DNA of 64,000 nt from Altererythrobacter xiamenensis (GTDB lineage: Bacteria > Pseudomonadota > Alphaproteobacteria > Sphingomonadales > Sphingomonadaceae), in contig NZ_FXWG01000002.1 in the NCBI RefSeq assembly GCF_900177715.1, positions 806,001 to 870,000 on the forward strand, given 5' to 3'. The notes below the pieces were generated by a model. It was not told the origin of the DNA, ran no database searches, and saw only the letters and a program-made list of their open reading frames with translations. This document shows positions 1-7,794 of the stretch, piece after piece. Numbering within the stretch: position 1 is the stretch's first letter; every line of letters starts with the position of its first letter. The position numbers were made by a program, and so were the translations under genes.

Positions 1-242
1 CGGCCTTCCTCCATCAGCCTGGCGACCGTCGGCAGGACCGCGATTTCATCCGTATCATGCGCCACGACGTGGATCGCGCCGATCTTGTCGCAAGCGGCAA
101 CCTCGCGCACGACGCGCTCGATCATCGGCACGCCGCGCACCGGAACCACGCATTTCTGCGAAACATTGGCGCGCTGGGCGAGCGGGTCGTGAACGCCGGA
201 CCGCTTTCCGGCCATGATGAGGGCGGTAACCTTGTTTTCCAT
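1..242 (-). CDS. MobA-like nucleotidyltransferase family protein (partial, 5' part)
   Basis: The gene starts at an ATG (complement of 240-242) and runs off the left edge, so only about 80 N-terminal residues are visible. They begin MENKVTALIMAGKRSG, the glycine-rich NTP-binding start of the MobA-like NTP transferase superfamily, followed by VSQKCVVPVRGVPMIERVV, the substrate-proximal lysine strand and the G-x-P-M-I motif of sugar or molybdopterin nucleotidyltransferases. Such enzymes transfer a nucleotidyl group to a sugar phosphate or cofactor in the cytoplasm. The substrate cannot be told from this piece. It is divergent from the Nmad3-type gene at 330. Confidence 0.75.
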   Translation of the reverse strand, partial: MENKVTALIMAGKRSGVHDPLAQRANVSQKCVVPVRGVPMIERVVREVAACDKIGAIHVVAHDTDEIAVLPTVARLMEEG

Positions 243-329
243 GTGAGCGCCAATAGGCCCGATTTCGTTTCAGGCAAAGTCCTGTCATCCCCTTGTCTTG
301 TGTCGCCCGGACGGGCAGCAGGCACAGCC

Positions 330-1052
330 ATGCGGATCATCTTCTCTCGCAAGGGTTTCGACAGTGCCTCTGGTGGTGGGCCTTCGCCGATCGTTGGCGG
401 GCGCCCGGTAAGCCTGCCGATCCCGGCGGGCGCGGCATCGCAAACGAGCTATGGTGCGCTGGGGCTGGGCGAGCATGCGGCCAGGGCGAGCCGGGGCAAG
501 CTGGGCGCGGACGACCTCTGCCACCACGATCCGATGTTCACCGAAGCGGGCGAGTGCCTGTTCGGCCAGTGCGGCGCGGCGCAGACGCACCTCGAGCGGC
601 AGGGCGTGGGCGAAGGCGATGTATTCCTCTTCTTCGGCCTGTTCCGCGAAGAAGATACGGGCGAACCGCATCACCGCATCTTCGGCTTTCTCGAGGTCGA
701 AGAGATCATCGCGCTGGGGGAGGGCGCACCGCAGGAGCTGGTCGAGATCGGCCACCCGCATGCGCTGGCGATGCATCACAAGAACGATGTTATCTATCGC
801 GGTCCGGGGCGGACAGCGAACCGCGCGAGCGAGGCTTTGCGGCTGACGGTCGAAGGAGGGCCACCTTCGCTATGGCAGCGGCCCGATTGGCTGAAGCGCG
901 GGGGGCTGTCCTACCACGACCGTGCGGATCGCTGGCTGCGTGGCGGACGACTGAAGAGCGTTGCGCGCGGACAGGAGTTCGTCGCCGATATCGGACGCAG
1001 ACAGGCGCCGCGCGAATGGCTCGGGCGGGTGCTGGCCGAGATCGACCGGTAG
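330..1052 (+). CDS. Nmad3-type (nucleotide modification associated domain 3) protein
   Basis: A 240-residue protein starting MRIIFSRKGFDSASGGGPSP, followed by VSLPIPAG and a YGALGLG stretch. This start is characteristic of the Nmad3 family, which has been linked by comparative genomics to modified-base pathways; no activity is established for most members. The middle has an EGDVFLFFGLFRE strand and the C-terminus is rich in W and R. The start at 330 is chosen because family homology begins exactly there; an upstream in-frame ATG at 57 lies antisense to the preceding gene. It ends 3 bp before the convergent mmsB stop. No phage-type DNA modification genes are adjacent, so the role here is open. 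Recognised from memory of the family only. Confidence 0.7.
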   Translation: MRIIFSRKGFDSASGGGPSPIVGGRPVSLPIPAGAASQTSYGALGLGEHAARASRGKLGADDLCHHDPMFTEAGECLFGQCGAAQTHLERQGVGEGDVFLFFGLFREEDTGEPHHRIFGFLEVEEIIALGEGAPQELVEIGHPHALAMHHKNDVIYRGPGRTANRASEALRLTVEGGPPSLWQRPDWLKRGGLSYHDRADRWLRGGRLKSVARGQEFVADIGRRQAPREWLGRVLAEIDR

Positions 1053-1055
1053 GCG

Positions 1056-1928
1056 CTACGAATAGGTCTTGATGATCGCCGAGAAATCGAGCCCGCCATT
1101 TCCGGCACCGGCAAAATCCTCGTAGAGCGACGCCGCGCGCGAACCGAGCGGCACGGCGGAATCCGAGGTTTCCGCCGCTTCCATCGCAAGCCGCAAATCC
1201 TTGAGCATCAGCGCGGTCGCGAAGCCGCCCTGGTAGTCGTTGTCAGCCGGGCTTTCGACGCCGACGCCGGGCAGCGGCGTATAGGCATTGAGTGACCAGT
1301 TGTAGCCGGAGGACTGAGAGGAAATCTCGTAGAACTTCTGCGGGTCGAGGCCGAGCCTTTCGGCCATCTTCATCGCTTCTGCCGTGCCGATCATGGTGAT
1401 GGCGAGCAGCATGTTGTTGCAGATCTTGGCGGTCTGGCCTGCGCCGGCTTCACCGGCGTGGATGACTGCCTTGCCCATCGCCTCGAGGATCGGCTTGGCG
1501 CGCTCGAAAGCCTCTTCCGTGCCGCCGACCATGAAGGTGAGCGTGCCGCCATTGGCTGCCGCGATGCCGCCCGAGACCGGCGCATCGACCATGTCGTATC
1601 CGGCATTTTCGGCAAGCGCGATCACGTCCTTCGCGGTGGCGACGTCGATGGTCGAGCAATCGAGGAAGACCGTGCCCTGGGGTGCTTGTCCGATGATGTC
1701 GCTGGTGTAGACATCGCGCACGATCGCGCCATTGGGCAGCATCGAGACGACCGCTTCGCAATCTTCAGCGGCGGCGCGTGCCGAGCCGAAAGTTGCGCAT
1801 CCTGCGTCCTTGGCGCGGGCGAGCGCCTCTTCGCTGAGGTCGAAGGCGCGGACTTCGTGGCCCGCCTTGGCGAGGTTCGCGGCCATCCCGCCGCCCATGT
1901 TGCCGAGGCCGATAAATGCGATTTTCAT
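1056..1928 (-). CDS. mmsB: 3-hydroxyisobutyrate dehydrogenase
   Basis: Oxidises 3-hydroxyisobutyrate to methylmalonate semialdehyde with NAD+ in valine catabolism. The 290-residue protein starts MKIAFIGLGNMGGGMAANLA, the Rossmann GxGxxG signature of beta-hydroxyacid dehydrogenases. It contains the substrate-binding VDAPVSGGIAAANGGTLTFM motif near residue 117 and the catalytic lysine motif GAGQTAKICNNML near residue 165 (the K of the AK pair). Length matches the family. It is the last gene of the valine operon, with 1 bp between the enoyl-CoA hydratase stop and its start. All five downstream valine enzymes are present in this operon, which supports mmsB over other beta-hydroxyacid dehydrogenases. 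Confidence 0.93.
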   Translation of the reverse strand: MKIAFIGLGNMGGGMAANLAKAGHEVRAFDLSEEALARAKDAGCATFGSARAAAEDCEAVVSMLPNGAIVRDVYTSDIIGQAPQGTVFLDCSTIDVATAKDVIALAENAGYDMVDAPVSGGIAAANGGTLTFMVGGTEEAFERAKPILEAMGKAVIHAGEAGAGQTAKICNNMLLAITMIGTAEAMKMAERLGLDPQKFYEISSQSSGYNWSLNAYTPLPGVGVESPADNDYQGGFATALMLKDLRLAMEAAETSDSAVPLGSRAASLYEDFAGAGNGGLDFSAIIKTYS

Positions 1929-1929
1929 A

Positions 1930-2724
1930 TCAACGTCCCTTCCACTGGCCTTCGCGCTTCTCGATGAAGGCTTCCATGCCTTCCTTCTTGTCCTCGCTCG
2001 CGGTGAGGATCTGGAAGATGCGACGTTCCACGATAAGCCCCTGATCGAGCGTCATTTCGAAGGCCGAATTGACCATTTCCTTGTTCGCGATGGTCGCCAT
2101 CGGCGGCATCGAGGCGATCGTGGCTGCGGTCTTGAGCGTCGAAGCGATCAGCTCGTCATGCGGCACGACGCGCGCGACGAGATTGCTGCGCTCGGCTTCC
2201 TCGGCGTCCATCATCCGGCCGGTGAGGCACATTTCCATCGACTTGGACTTGCCGATGGCGCGGGTCAGGCGCTGCGAGCCGCCCATCCCGGGGGCAACGC
2301 CGAGCTTGATTTCGGGCTGGCCGAACTTCGCGTTTTCGGACGCGATGATGAAGTCCGCCATCATGGCAAGCTCGCACCCGCCGCCCAGCGCGAAGCCGTT
2401 GACCGCTGCGATCCACGGCTTGCGCGTCTTCTTGACGATCTCGGAGGTCCAGGGCGAAAAGAAATCGTCGAGATAGAAATCGGCCGCAGCCTTCTCGCTC
2501 ATCTCCTTGATGTCCGCGCCCGCGGCAAAGGCCTTGTCGCCCGATCCGGTCAGCACGGCGCACAGCTGGCTGCCATCCGCTTGATAGGCGGCAAACGCCT
2601 GGATCAGTTCATCGAGCACCTGCGAATTGAGCGCGTTCAGCGCCTTGGGCCGGTTGAGCGTGATCAGCGTCACGCCCGTATTGCCCTGCGCGTCGGTTTC
2701 GACGGTGATGGTTTCGTAAGTCAT
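1930..2724 (-). CDS. Enoyl-CoA hydratase (methacrylyl-CoA hydratase role likely)
   Basis: A 264-residue crotonase-fold enzyme. It has the N-terminal LITLNRPKALNALN strand, the oxyanion-hole segment FAAGADIKEM and ALGGGCELAMM, and the catalytic-glutamate region FGQPEIKLGVAPGMGG. Both Glu positions (in CELAMM and QPEIKLG) are present, as expected of a true hydratase. The operon places it as the enzyme hydrating methacrylyl-CoA to 3-hydroxyisobutyryl-CoA. The start is set at 2724 because this ATG overlaps the preceding stop as ATGA, repeating the junction style of the operon; an ATG four codons upstream is in frame but inside the previous gene. Confidence 0.9.
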   Translation of the reverse strand: MTYETITVETDAQGNTGVTLITLNRPKALNALNSQVLDELIQAFAAYQADGSQLCAVLTGSGDKAFAAGADIKEMSEKAAADFYLDDFFSPWTSEIVKKTRKPWIAAVNGFALGGGCELAMMADFIIASENAKFGQPEIKLGVAPGMGGSQRLTRAIGKSKSMEMCLTGRMMDAEEAERSNLVARVVPHDELIASTLKTAATIASMPPMATIANKEMVNSAFEMTLDQGLIVERRIFQILTASEDKKEGMEAFIEKREGQWKGR

Positions 2725-3767
2725 AGGGGTTTCCATTCTTCATCGGCGGGAAGCGGCGCAAAGATGCTGTCGAGCAGCTCTTCGCTCACGCCCTCGGGAG
2801 TGGCCGGGTTCCACTTGGGGTCACCCGTCTTGTCGACGATCACCGCGCGCACGCCCTCGGCAAAGTCGGGGCGCGTCAGCACGCGGCTGGCGATGCGGTA
2901 TTCCATGCGCATGTTGTCGGCGAAATCATCGAGCTTGGCGCTCTCCGCCAGCTGGCGCAGCGCCACCTTGCAGGTCTGCGGACTCTTCGTGCCGAGCGTG
3001 TCGCGCTCCTTGGCTGCCCATTCGCTGTCATCATTTTCGAGGCTGGCGAGGATGTCCTCGTAGCTGTCGGAGGCGAAATGCTTGGCGATCTTGTCGGCAT
3101 TCTTGGCGATGCGCGCCTCTGGCGGCGTGACCGACAGTTCGGACAATATGCCCGAAATCCGGTCGGGATTGTCGCTGATGCGCGCCTTGGCCTCGGCCAG
3201 CTTTTCGGCCGGCAGGTAGTGCGTGGCGAGACCCGCCCAGAGGCACTCTGCGCCATCAAGCCGCGCACCCGTCAGCGCGAGGAACTGTCCGATCCGCCCG
3301 CCGATGCGCGAGAGGTACCAGCCGCCGCCGACATCGGGAAAGAGGCCGATGCCGGTTTCGGGCATGGCGAAGCGCGTGTTCTCGGTCGCGACGCGGTATT
3401 TGCATGGCTGCGAGATGCCCACGCCGCCGCCCATGGTAATGCCGTCCATGAAGGCGACCACGGGCTTGTCATAGGTGAACAGCTGGTGGTTGAGCTGGTA
3501 CTCGTCATGGAAGAACTCGCGGCCGCTCTTCCCGCCATCGTTGAGCGCCGAATTGCGCAAGAACGCGATGTCGCCACCGGCGCAGAAACCGCGCCCCTCC
3601 GAATGGTCGAGGATCACGGCCTTTACCGCACCGTCATCCGCCCATCCGGAGAGCGCCGCGCTCATCGCGTGGCACATGTCGAGTGTAAGCGCATGCAGCG
3701 CCTTGGGCCGGTTGAGGCTGAGATGCCCCGCCGCGCCGTGGGTGTGAGAAAGAACGTCCTGTGTCAT
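2721..3767 (-). CDS. 3-hydroxyisobutyryl-CoA hydrolase
   Basis: A 348-residue member of the crotonase superfamily, about 80 residues longer than hydratases, as is typical of 3-hydroxyisobutyryl-CoA hydrolases. It releases CoA from 3-hydroxyisobutyryl-CoA, the only free-acid step of valine breakdown. Visible motifs are GRGFCAGGDIAFL (oxyanion hole), MDGITMGGGVGIS and MPETGIGLFPDVGGGWYLSR, with the catalytic Glu in PETGIG and Asp in FPDVG. The C-terminal DPKWNPATPEGV is also family-like. The start overlaps the stop of the acyl-CoA dehydrogenase by ATGA and its own stop overlaps the hydratase start, so the three genes are probably translationally coupled. Confidence 0.93.
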   Translation of the reverse strand: MTQDVLSHTHGAAGHLSLNRPKALHALTLDMCHAMSAALSGWADDGAVKAVILDHSEGRGFCAGGDIAFLRNSALNDGGKSGREFFHDEYQLNHQLFTYDKPVVAFMDGITMGGGVGISQPCKYRVATENTRFAMPETGIGLFPDVGGGWYLSRIGGRIGQFLALTGARLDGAECLWAGLATHYLPAEKLAEAKARISDNPDRISGILSELSVTPPEARIAKNADKIAKHFASDSYEDILASLENDDSEWAAKERDTLGTKSPQTCKVALRQLAESAKLDDFADNMRMEYRIASRVLTRPDFAEGVRAVIVDKTGDPKWNPATPEGVSEELLDSIFAPLPADEEWKPL

Positions 3768-4909
3768 TGGCGCAGCAAATCCCTGCCTACGATCATTCGC
3801 ATGACCTGGTTGGTGCCTTCGAGGATCGAGTGGACGCGCAGGTCGCGCCAGAACCGCTCGATCGGATATTCCTTGAGGTACCCGTAACCGCCGAACAACT
3901 GCAGCGCGTTGTTGACCACGTTGGAGCCGCTGTCGGTCGCAAGCCGCTTCGCCATCGCGGAAAAGAGCGACTTGTCCGGCGCGTTCTCGCTCACCTTGCA
4001 GGCGGCCATGTAGAGCAGCGCGCGGGCTGCCTCCAGCTCGGTCGCCATGTCGGCGAGCATGAACTGCGTGTTCTGGAAATCGGCGACCGGCTGGCCGAAC
4101 TGCTGGCGCTCCTTGGTGTAGGCCACCGCCTCGTCGAGACAGCGCTGCGCGCCGCCCAAAGAGCAGGCACCGATGTTGAGGCGGCCGCCGTCGAGCCCGG
4201 CCATCGCGAAGCGGAAGCCTTCGCCTTCGGCACCCACACGGTTGGCGACCGGTACCTTGCAATCTTCGAAGATCAGCTGCGCGGTGGGCGAGGCGTTCCA
4301 GCCGAGCTTCTTTTCGGGTTTGCCGAAGGAAAGGCCCGGCGTGTCCTTCTCCACCACCAGGCAGGTGATGCCCTTGGACTTGTGCTCGCCCGTGCGGACC
4401 ATGACAACATAGATGTCATTGAAGCCGCTGCCGGAAATGAACTGCTTGGTCCCGTTGAGCACGTAATGGTCGCCGTCGAGCCGCGCGGTTGTCTTCAGCG
4501 CCGCCGCGTCGGAACCCGAGCCCGGCTCGGTCAAAGCATAGCTGGCGATCTTTTCCAGCGTGACGAGTTCCGGCAGGAACTTCGCCTTCACATCGTCACC
4601 GCCGAAGCGGTCGATCATCCAGGCGGCCATGTTGTGGATCGAGATATAGGCGCTGGTGGCGGGGCAGCCATAGGCCATCGCCTCCATGATCAGCGCCGCT
4701 TCGAGACGGCCCAGTTCGATGCCGCCCGATGCTTCGGACACGTAGATCGCGCCGAAGCCGAGCTCGCCGGTTTGCTGGATCACATCGCGGGGAAAGTGGC
4801 TTTTCTCGTCCCATTCCGCCGCAAAGGGGGTGATGTTGTCTGCCGTGAACCGCTGGGCCATTTCCTGGATCGCCAGCTGGTCGTCGGTAAGTGCAAATTG
4901 GTTTGTCAT
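3764..4909 (-). CDS. Isobutyryl-CoA dehydrogenase (acyl-CoA dehydrogenase family)
   Basis: A 381-residue FAD-dependent acyl-CoA dehydrogenase. It has YALTEPGSGSDAAALKTTA (FAD/substrate signature) near residue 125, the QFGQPVADFQNTQFMLADM helix and QLFGGYGYLKEYPIERFWRD near the C-terminus. The catalytic glutamate is in SILEGTNQVMRMIVGRDLL. The SEASGGIELGRLEAALIMEAMAYG segment resembles mammalian ACAD8, the isobutyryl-CoA dehydrogenase, and position between the valine genes supports that substrate. Electrons would pass to ETF. The start lies 48 bp after the Rid gene stop; its stop overlaps the hydrolase start. Confidence 0.9.
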   Translation of the reverse strand: MTNQFALTDDQLAIQEMAQRFTADNITPFAAEWDEKSHFPRDVIQQTGELGFGAIYVSEASGGIELGRLEAALIMEAMAYGCPATSAYISIHNMAAWMIDRFGGDDVKAKFLPELVTLEKIASYALTEPGSGSDAAALKTTARLDGDHYVLNGTKQFISGSGFNDIYVVMVRTGEHKSKGITCLVVEKDTPGLSFGKPEKKLGWNASPTAQLIFEDCKVPVANRVGAEGEGFRFAMAGLDGGRLNIGACSLGGAQRCLDEAVAYTKERQQFGQPVADFQNTQFMLADMATELEAARALLYMAACKVSENAPDKSLFSAMAKRLATDSGSNVVNNALQLFGGYGYLKEYPIERFWRDLRVHSILEGTNQVMRMIVGRDLLRQ

Positions 4910-4957
4910 GTGCTCGGCTCTAACGTCGGGAGGCGGGGGAGAAAAGGCCCTGAAAAG

Positions 4958-5347
4958 CTAGTCCGGGATGATTGCTTCAGCCTCGATCTCGACTTTCCAT
5001 TCCTTGCGGCAAAGCCATGCGCAGCCGACCATCGTTGCGGCAGGCTTGGCTTCGCCGAAGAAGCGCGCATGGACTTCGCCGACCGCCGCCTGATCGTCGA
5101 AATCGGTGAGGAACATGCGCGTCCGCACCACATCCTCGGCGCTGCCGCCGAGTGCCTCGATCGCCTGCACGATCAGCGTGCAGCAGCGCGCGGCCTGTGC
5201 CGCGGCGTCGCCTGGCGTGCTCGACCCGTCATCCTCGATCGGTCCGGTGCCCGCAACGATGATGCGATTTCCTTCCCGCACGGCGCGGCAGAAGCCGAAC
5301 TGCTCTTCGAAGGGCGAGCCGCTGGTCGTGCGCTGGCGCTCGCTCAT
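4958..5347 (-). CDS. Rid (YjgF/YER057c/UK114) family protein without the archetypal arginine
   Basis: A 129-residue protein of the Rid family. It shows EGNRIIVAGTGPIEDDG, a middle segment AQAARCCTLIVQAIEALGGS followed by VVRTRMFLTDFDD, and the C-terminal strand KVEIEAEAIIP. Archetypal RidA hydrolyses enamine/imine intermediates using an Arg in the PARSCVEV motif; here the aligned segment reads PAATMVGC, so that Arg is replaced by Ala. It probably belongs to a non-RidA subgroup with another activity. The start at 5347 is chosen because it forms an ATGA overlap with the I78 gene; longer in-frame starts lie inside that gene. It sits inside the valine operon. Confidence 0.85.
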   Translation of the reverse strand: MSERQRTTSGSPFEEQFGFCRAVREGNRIIVAGTGPIEDDGSSTPGDAAAQAARCCTLIVQAIEALGGSAEDVVRTRMFLTDFDDQAAVGEVHARFFGEAKPAATMVGCAWLCRKEWKVEIEAEAIIPD

Positions 5348-5667
5348 CCGCAGGTGATCGCCGTGATCGCCATCTCCTGATCGTACCGCACATTGAGGCG
5401 GTCCCGGCGATAATCCATGGTCCAGGCGCTGTTCGGCGGACCCCACCGCAGCGTGCGCGCACCCGAAAGCTCGAGCAGCTTCTCACCGCTCTCGGCGGTC
5501 GCGGTATGCCCGATATGGTCCTGCAGGCCCGATGCATCGCAGAGAGCGTCCGCCCCGGCTTCCCGCTCCTGATAATCGGGCCCGGGCGTGGGGGTGGAGG
5601 TCGTCTCGCCATAGCTACCGCATGCCGCGAGCGGCAGGGCGAGGAGGGTGGAAAGCGCAAGTCTCAC
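5344..5667 (-). CDS. Peptidase inhibitor I78-like lipoprotein
   Basis: A 107-residue lipoprotein with an N-terminal signal ending in the lipobox LPLAAC, so it is predicted to be lipidated at Cys16 and held in the periplasm. The mature part (CDASGLQDHIGHTATAES, then GARTLRWGPPNSAWTMDYRRDRLNVRYD) matches the compact inhibitor I78 family, small inhibitors of serine proteases. Two more cysteines (CDAS and the C-terminal TCG) could form a disulfide. Both ends overlap neighbours by ATGA, so it is expressed with the valine operon although it has no clear link to valine breakdown. Confidence 0.75.
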   Translation of the reverse strand: MRLALSTLLALPLAACGSYGETTSTPTPGPDYQEREAGADALCDASGLQDHIGHTATAESGEKLLELSGARTLRWGPPNSAWTMDYRRDRLNVRYDQEMAITAITCG

Positions 5668-6164
5668 GCATTTTCTCCTTCGGTATCACACTTGGTGTAG
5701 GTCAGCGGCTCGGCAAGGGCATCCTCACCCGTTTCCGACCGATCCAGCTGGCTCCCGTCGTCCGACAGGCGCCATGTCATGTCGCGTGTCCATTCCTGCC
5801 CTTCGCCGGTGAAGGCGAAGCGGGCGGCGATCATGGTGGGCTGCGAGGTCTCGACTTCCTCGAGGACGGCGCGGGATTCGTAGAATGTGATGCTCTCGCC
5901 ATCGATCTCGATGAGGCCCTTGGCATCGCCGCGCGTGGAGGTGCAGTCTGCAGGTACCAGTCCCCAGCGGCCCTGAAGCGCGGCCGGGATACCCTCGGCC
6001 ACACTATCCGTCGGAGGTCCGGCGCCGTCTCCGATGCCGCCGTCGGGTTCGACCGGCATCATCGTTTCGTCGCCGTCTGGGGCGTCATCCGCCGGCTGGG
6101 CGCAAGCTGCAAGCGCGAGCAGCGTGACGGGAAGGGCGGAGCGAAGAAGGTTGATCTGTTTCAT
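5664..6164 (-). CDS. Hypothetical lipoprotein
   Basis: A 166-residue protein starting MKQINLLRSALPVTLLALAAC, a lipoprotein signal with cleavage before Cys21. An acidic, low-complexity linker (DDAPDGDETMMPVEPDGG) follows, then a globular C-terminal part with LQGRWGLVPADCTSTRGDAKGLIEIDGESI. That pattern of a small beta-barrel measuring protein is common in exported proteins of sphingomonads, but I cannot assign a function. The start at 6164 gives the intact signal peptide; the longer reading lacks one. It lies 43 bp after mmsA and overlaps the I78 gene by 4 bp. Confidence 0.7.
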   Translation of the reverse strand: MKQINLLRSALPVTLLALAACAQPADDAPDGDETMMPVEPDGGIGDGAGPPTDSVAEGIPAALQGRWGLVPADCTSTRGDAKGLIEIDGESITFYESRAVLEEVETSQPTMIAARFAFTGEGQEWTRDMTWRLSDDGSQLDRSETGEDALAEPLTYTKCDTEGENA

Positions 6165-6207
6165 GCAGTCTCCAATGCTTCGCCCCGCAATCCTTTCCCG
6201 CCAGATA

Positions 6208-7704
6208 CTACCCCATGGTCGGAATGACGAAGGCGTTGGAGCCGTCGCCACCGCCGTCGGGCCAGCGCTGGGTGACTTTCTTGGACTTGGTCCAGAAGCG
6301 CAGTCCTTCCATGCCGTACTGGTCGATGTCGCCGAAGCCCGAACGCTTCCACCCGCCGAAGCTGTGGTAGCTCACCGGGACCGGGATCGGCACGTTGATG
6401 CCGACCATGCCGACATTCACGCGGCTCGCGAACTCGCGTGCGGCGTGGCCGTTGCGGGTGAAGATGGCGACGCCGTTGCCATACTGGTGATCGCTGGGAA
6501 GTCTGAGCGCTTCTTCGAAATCATTGGCGCGCACGATCTGGAGGACCGGGCCAAAGATTTCTTCCTGGTAGCTTTCCATGTCGGGCGTGACGCGGTCGAG
6601 CAGCGTCGGCCCGACGAAGAAGCCGTCCTCATGACCCTGGAGCGAGAAGCCGCGTCCGTCGATGACGACTTCGGCGCCTTCCTTCTCGGCGGTGTCGATC
6701 CAGCTTTCGACGCGCGCCTTGTGCTCGGGCGTGACGACCGGGCCGTAATGCGCATCGGGATCGTTCGAAACGCCGACGCGCAGCGCGTTGATCGCGGGGA
6801 TCAGCTTCTCACGCAGCTTGTTGGCGGTGTCCTCGCCCACGGGGACGACCACCGGCAGCGCCATGCAGCGTTCGCCCGCCGAGCCGAAGGCGGCGCCGGT
6901 CAGATCGTTCACCACCTGGTCGAGATCGGCATCGGGCATGACCACGCCGTGGTTCTTCGCTCCGCCGAAAGCCTGCACGCGCTTCGCATTCGCCGTGCCG
7001 CGCGAATAGATATATTGCGCGATGTCGGAAGAACCGACGAAGCTGATCGCCGGAATATCGGGATGGTCGAGGATTGCATCGACCATTTCCTTGTCGCCGT
7101 GAACGACCTGCAGCAGACCCTCGGGCGCGCCCGCTTCGACAAAGAGTTCGGCGAGGCGGACCGGCACGGAGGGATCGCGCTCGGAGGGTTTGAGGATGAA
7201 GGCATTGCCCGCTGCTATCGCCATGCCGAACATCCACATCGGGATCATGGCTGGGAAGTTGAACGGGGTGATGCCTGCGCCGATGCCCAATGGCTGGCGC
7301 ATCGAGAGAACGTCGATACCCGGGCCTGCGCCCTGGGTGTATTCCCCCTTCAGTGCCTGCGGGATGCCGCAAGCGAACTCGATCACTTCGAGGCCGCGCT
7401 GCACGTCTCCATGCGCATCGTCGACGACCTTGCCGTGCTCGCTGGAGAGAAGCTCGGCCAGCTCCTGCTTGTGCTTCTCGACCAGTTCCTTGAATGCGAA
7501 CATGACGCGGGCGCGGCGCTGTGGGTTGGTTGCCGCCCATTCGGGCTGGACCTTCTTGGCCTCGGCCACGGCGCGGTCGAGCACCGAGGCATCGCCGAGG
7601 ACGACTTCGGCCTGCACTTCACCCGTCGAAGGGTTCCAGATCTGGTGCTTGCGGCCCGATGATTCGCCGGCACCGCCGGCAATGAAATGGTCGATCTGAC
7701 GCAT
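6208..7704 (-). CDS. mmsA: CoA-acylating methylmalonate-semialdehyde dehydrogenase
   Basis: Converts methylmalonate semialdehyde to propionyl-CoA with NAD+ and CoA, the end of valine and also myo-inositol breakdown. The 498-residue aldehyde dehydrogenase starts MRQIDHFIAGG. It has ITPFNFPAMIPMWMFGMAIA (residues near 150, the MmsA-type NFPAM motif) and SFVGSSDIAQYIYSRG. The catalytic cysteine is in GSAGERCMALPVVVPVG near residue 285, the CoA-acylating subgroup signature. The general-base Glu of ordinary ALDHs is absent at EAFGGAKNH, as expected for MmsA. It is the first gene of the operon, with the LacI regulator 90 bp upstream in the same orientation. Confidence 0.95.
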   Translation of the reverse strand: MRQIDHFIAGGAGESSGRKHQIWNPSTGEVQAEVVLGDASVLDRAVAEAKKVQPEWAATNPQRRARVMFAFKELVEKHKQELAELLSSEHGKVVDDAHGDVQRGLEVIEFACGIPQALKGEYTQGAGPGIDVLSMRQPLGIGAGITPFNFPAMIPMWMFGMAIAAGNAFILKPSERDPSVPVRLAELFVEAGAPEGLLQVVHGDKEMVDAILDHPDIPAISFVGSSDIAQYIYSRGTANAKRVQAFGGAKNHGVVMPDADLDQVVNDLTGAAFGSAGERCMALPVVVPVGEDTANKLREKLIPAINALRVGVSNDPDAHYGPVVTPEHKARVESWIDTAEKEGAEVVIDGRGFSLQGHEDGFFVGPTLLDRVTPDMESYQEEIFGPVLQIVRANDFEEALRLPSDHQYGNGVAIFTRNGHAAREFASRVNVGMVGINVPIPVPVSYHSFGGWKRSGFGDIDQYGMEGLRFWTKSKKVTQRWPDGGGDGSNAFVIPTMG

Positions 7705-7794
7705 ATGACTCTCCTTGTTGCGGTGCCCATGACGCGTCGCGCAATGAGTCGCAAGCAGCGATTCCGCTAGGTTTTGCAGCCAGAGCGGGCCCGC

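Noticed and set aside
3761..5380. Long plus-strand open frame of 539 codons opposite the valine genes
   Set aside because: It is antisense to well-supported genes, its translation is low-complexity (His/Arg/Gly-rich), and it fits the codon-phase shadow seen in high-GC DNA.
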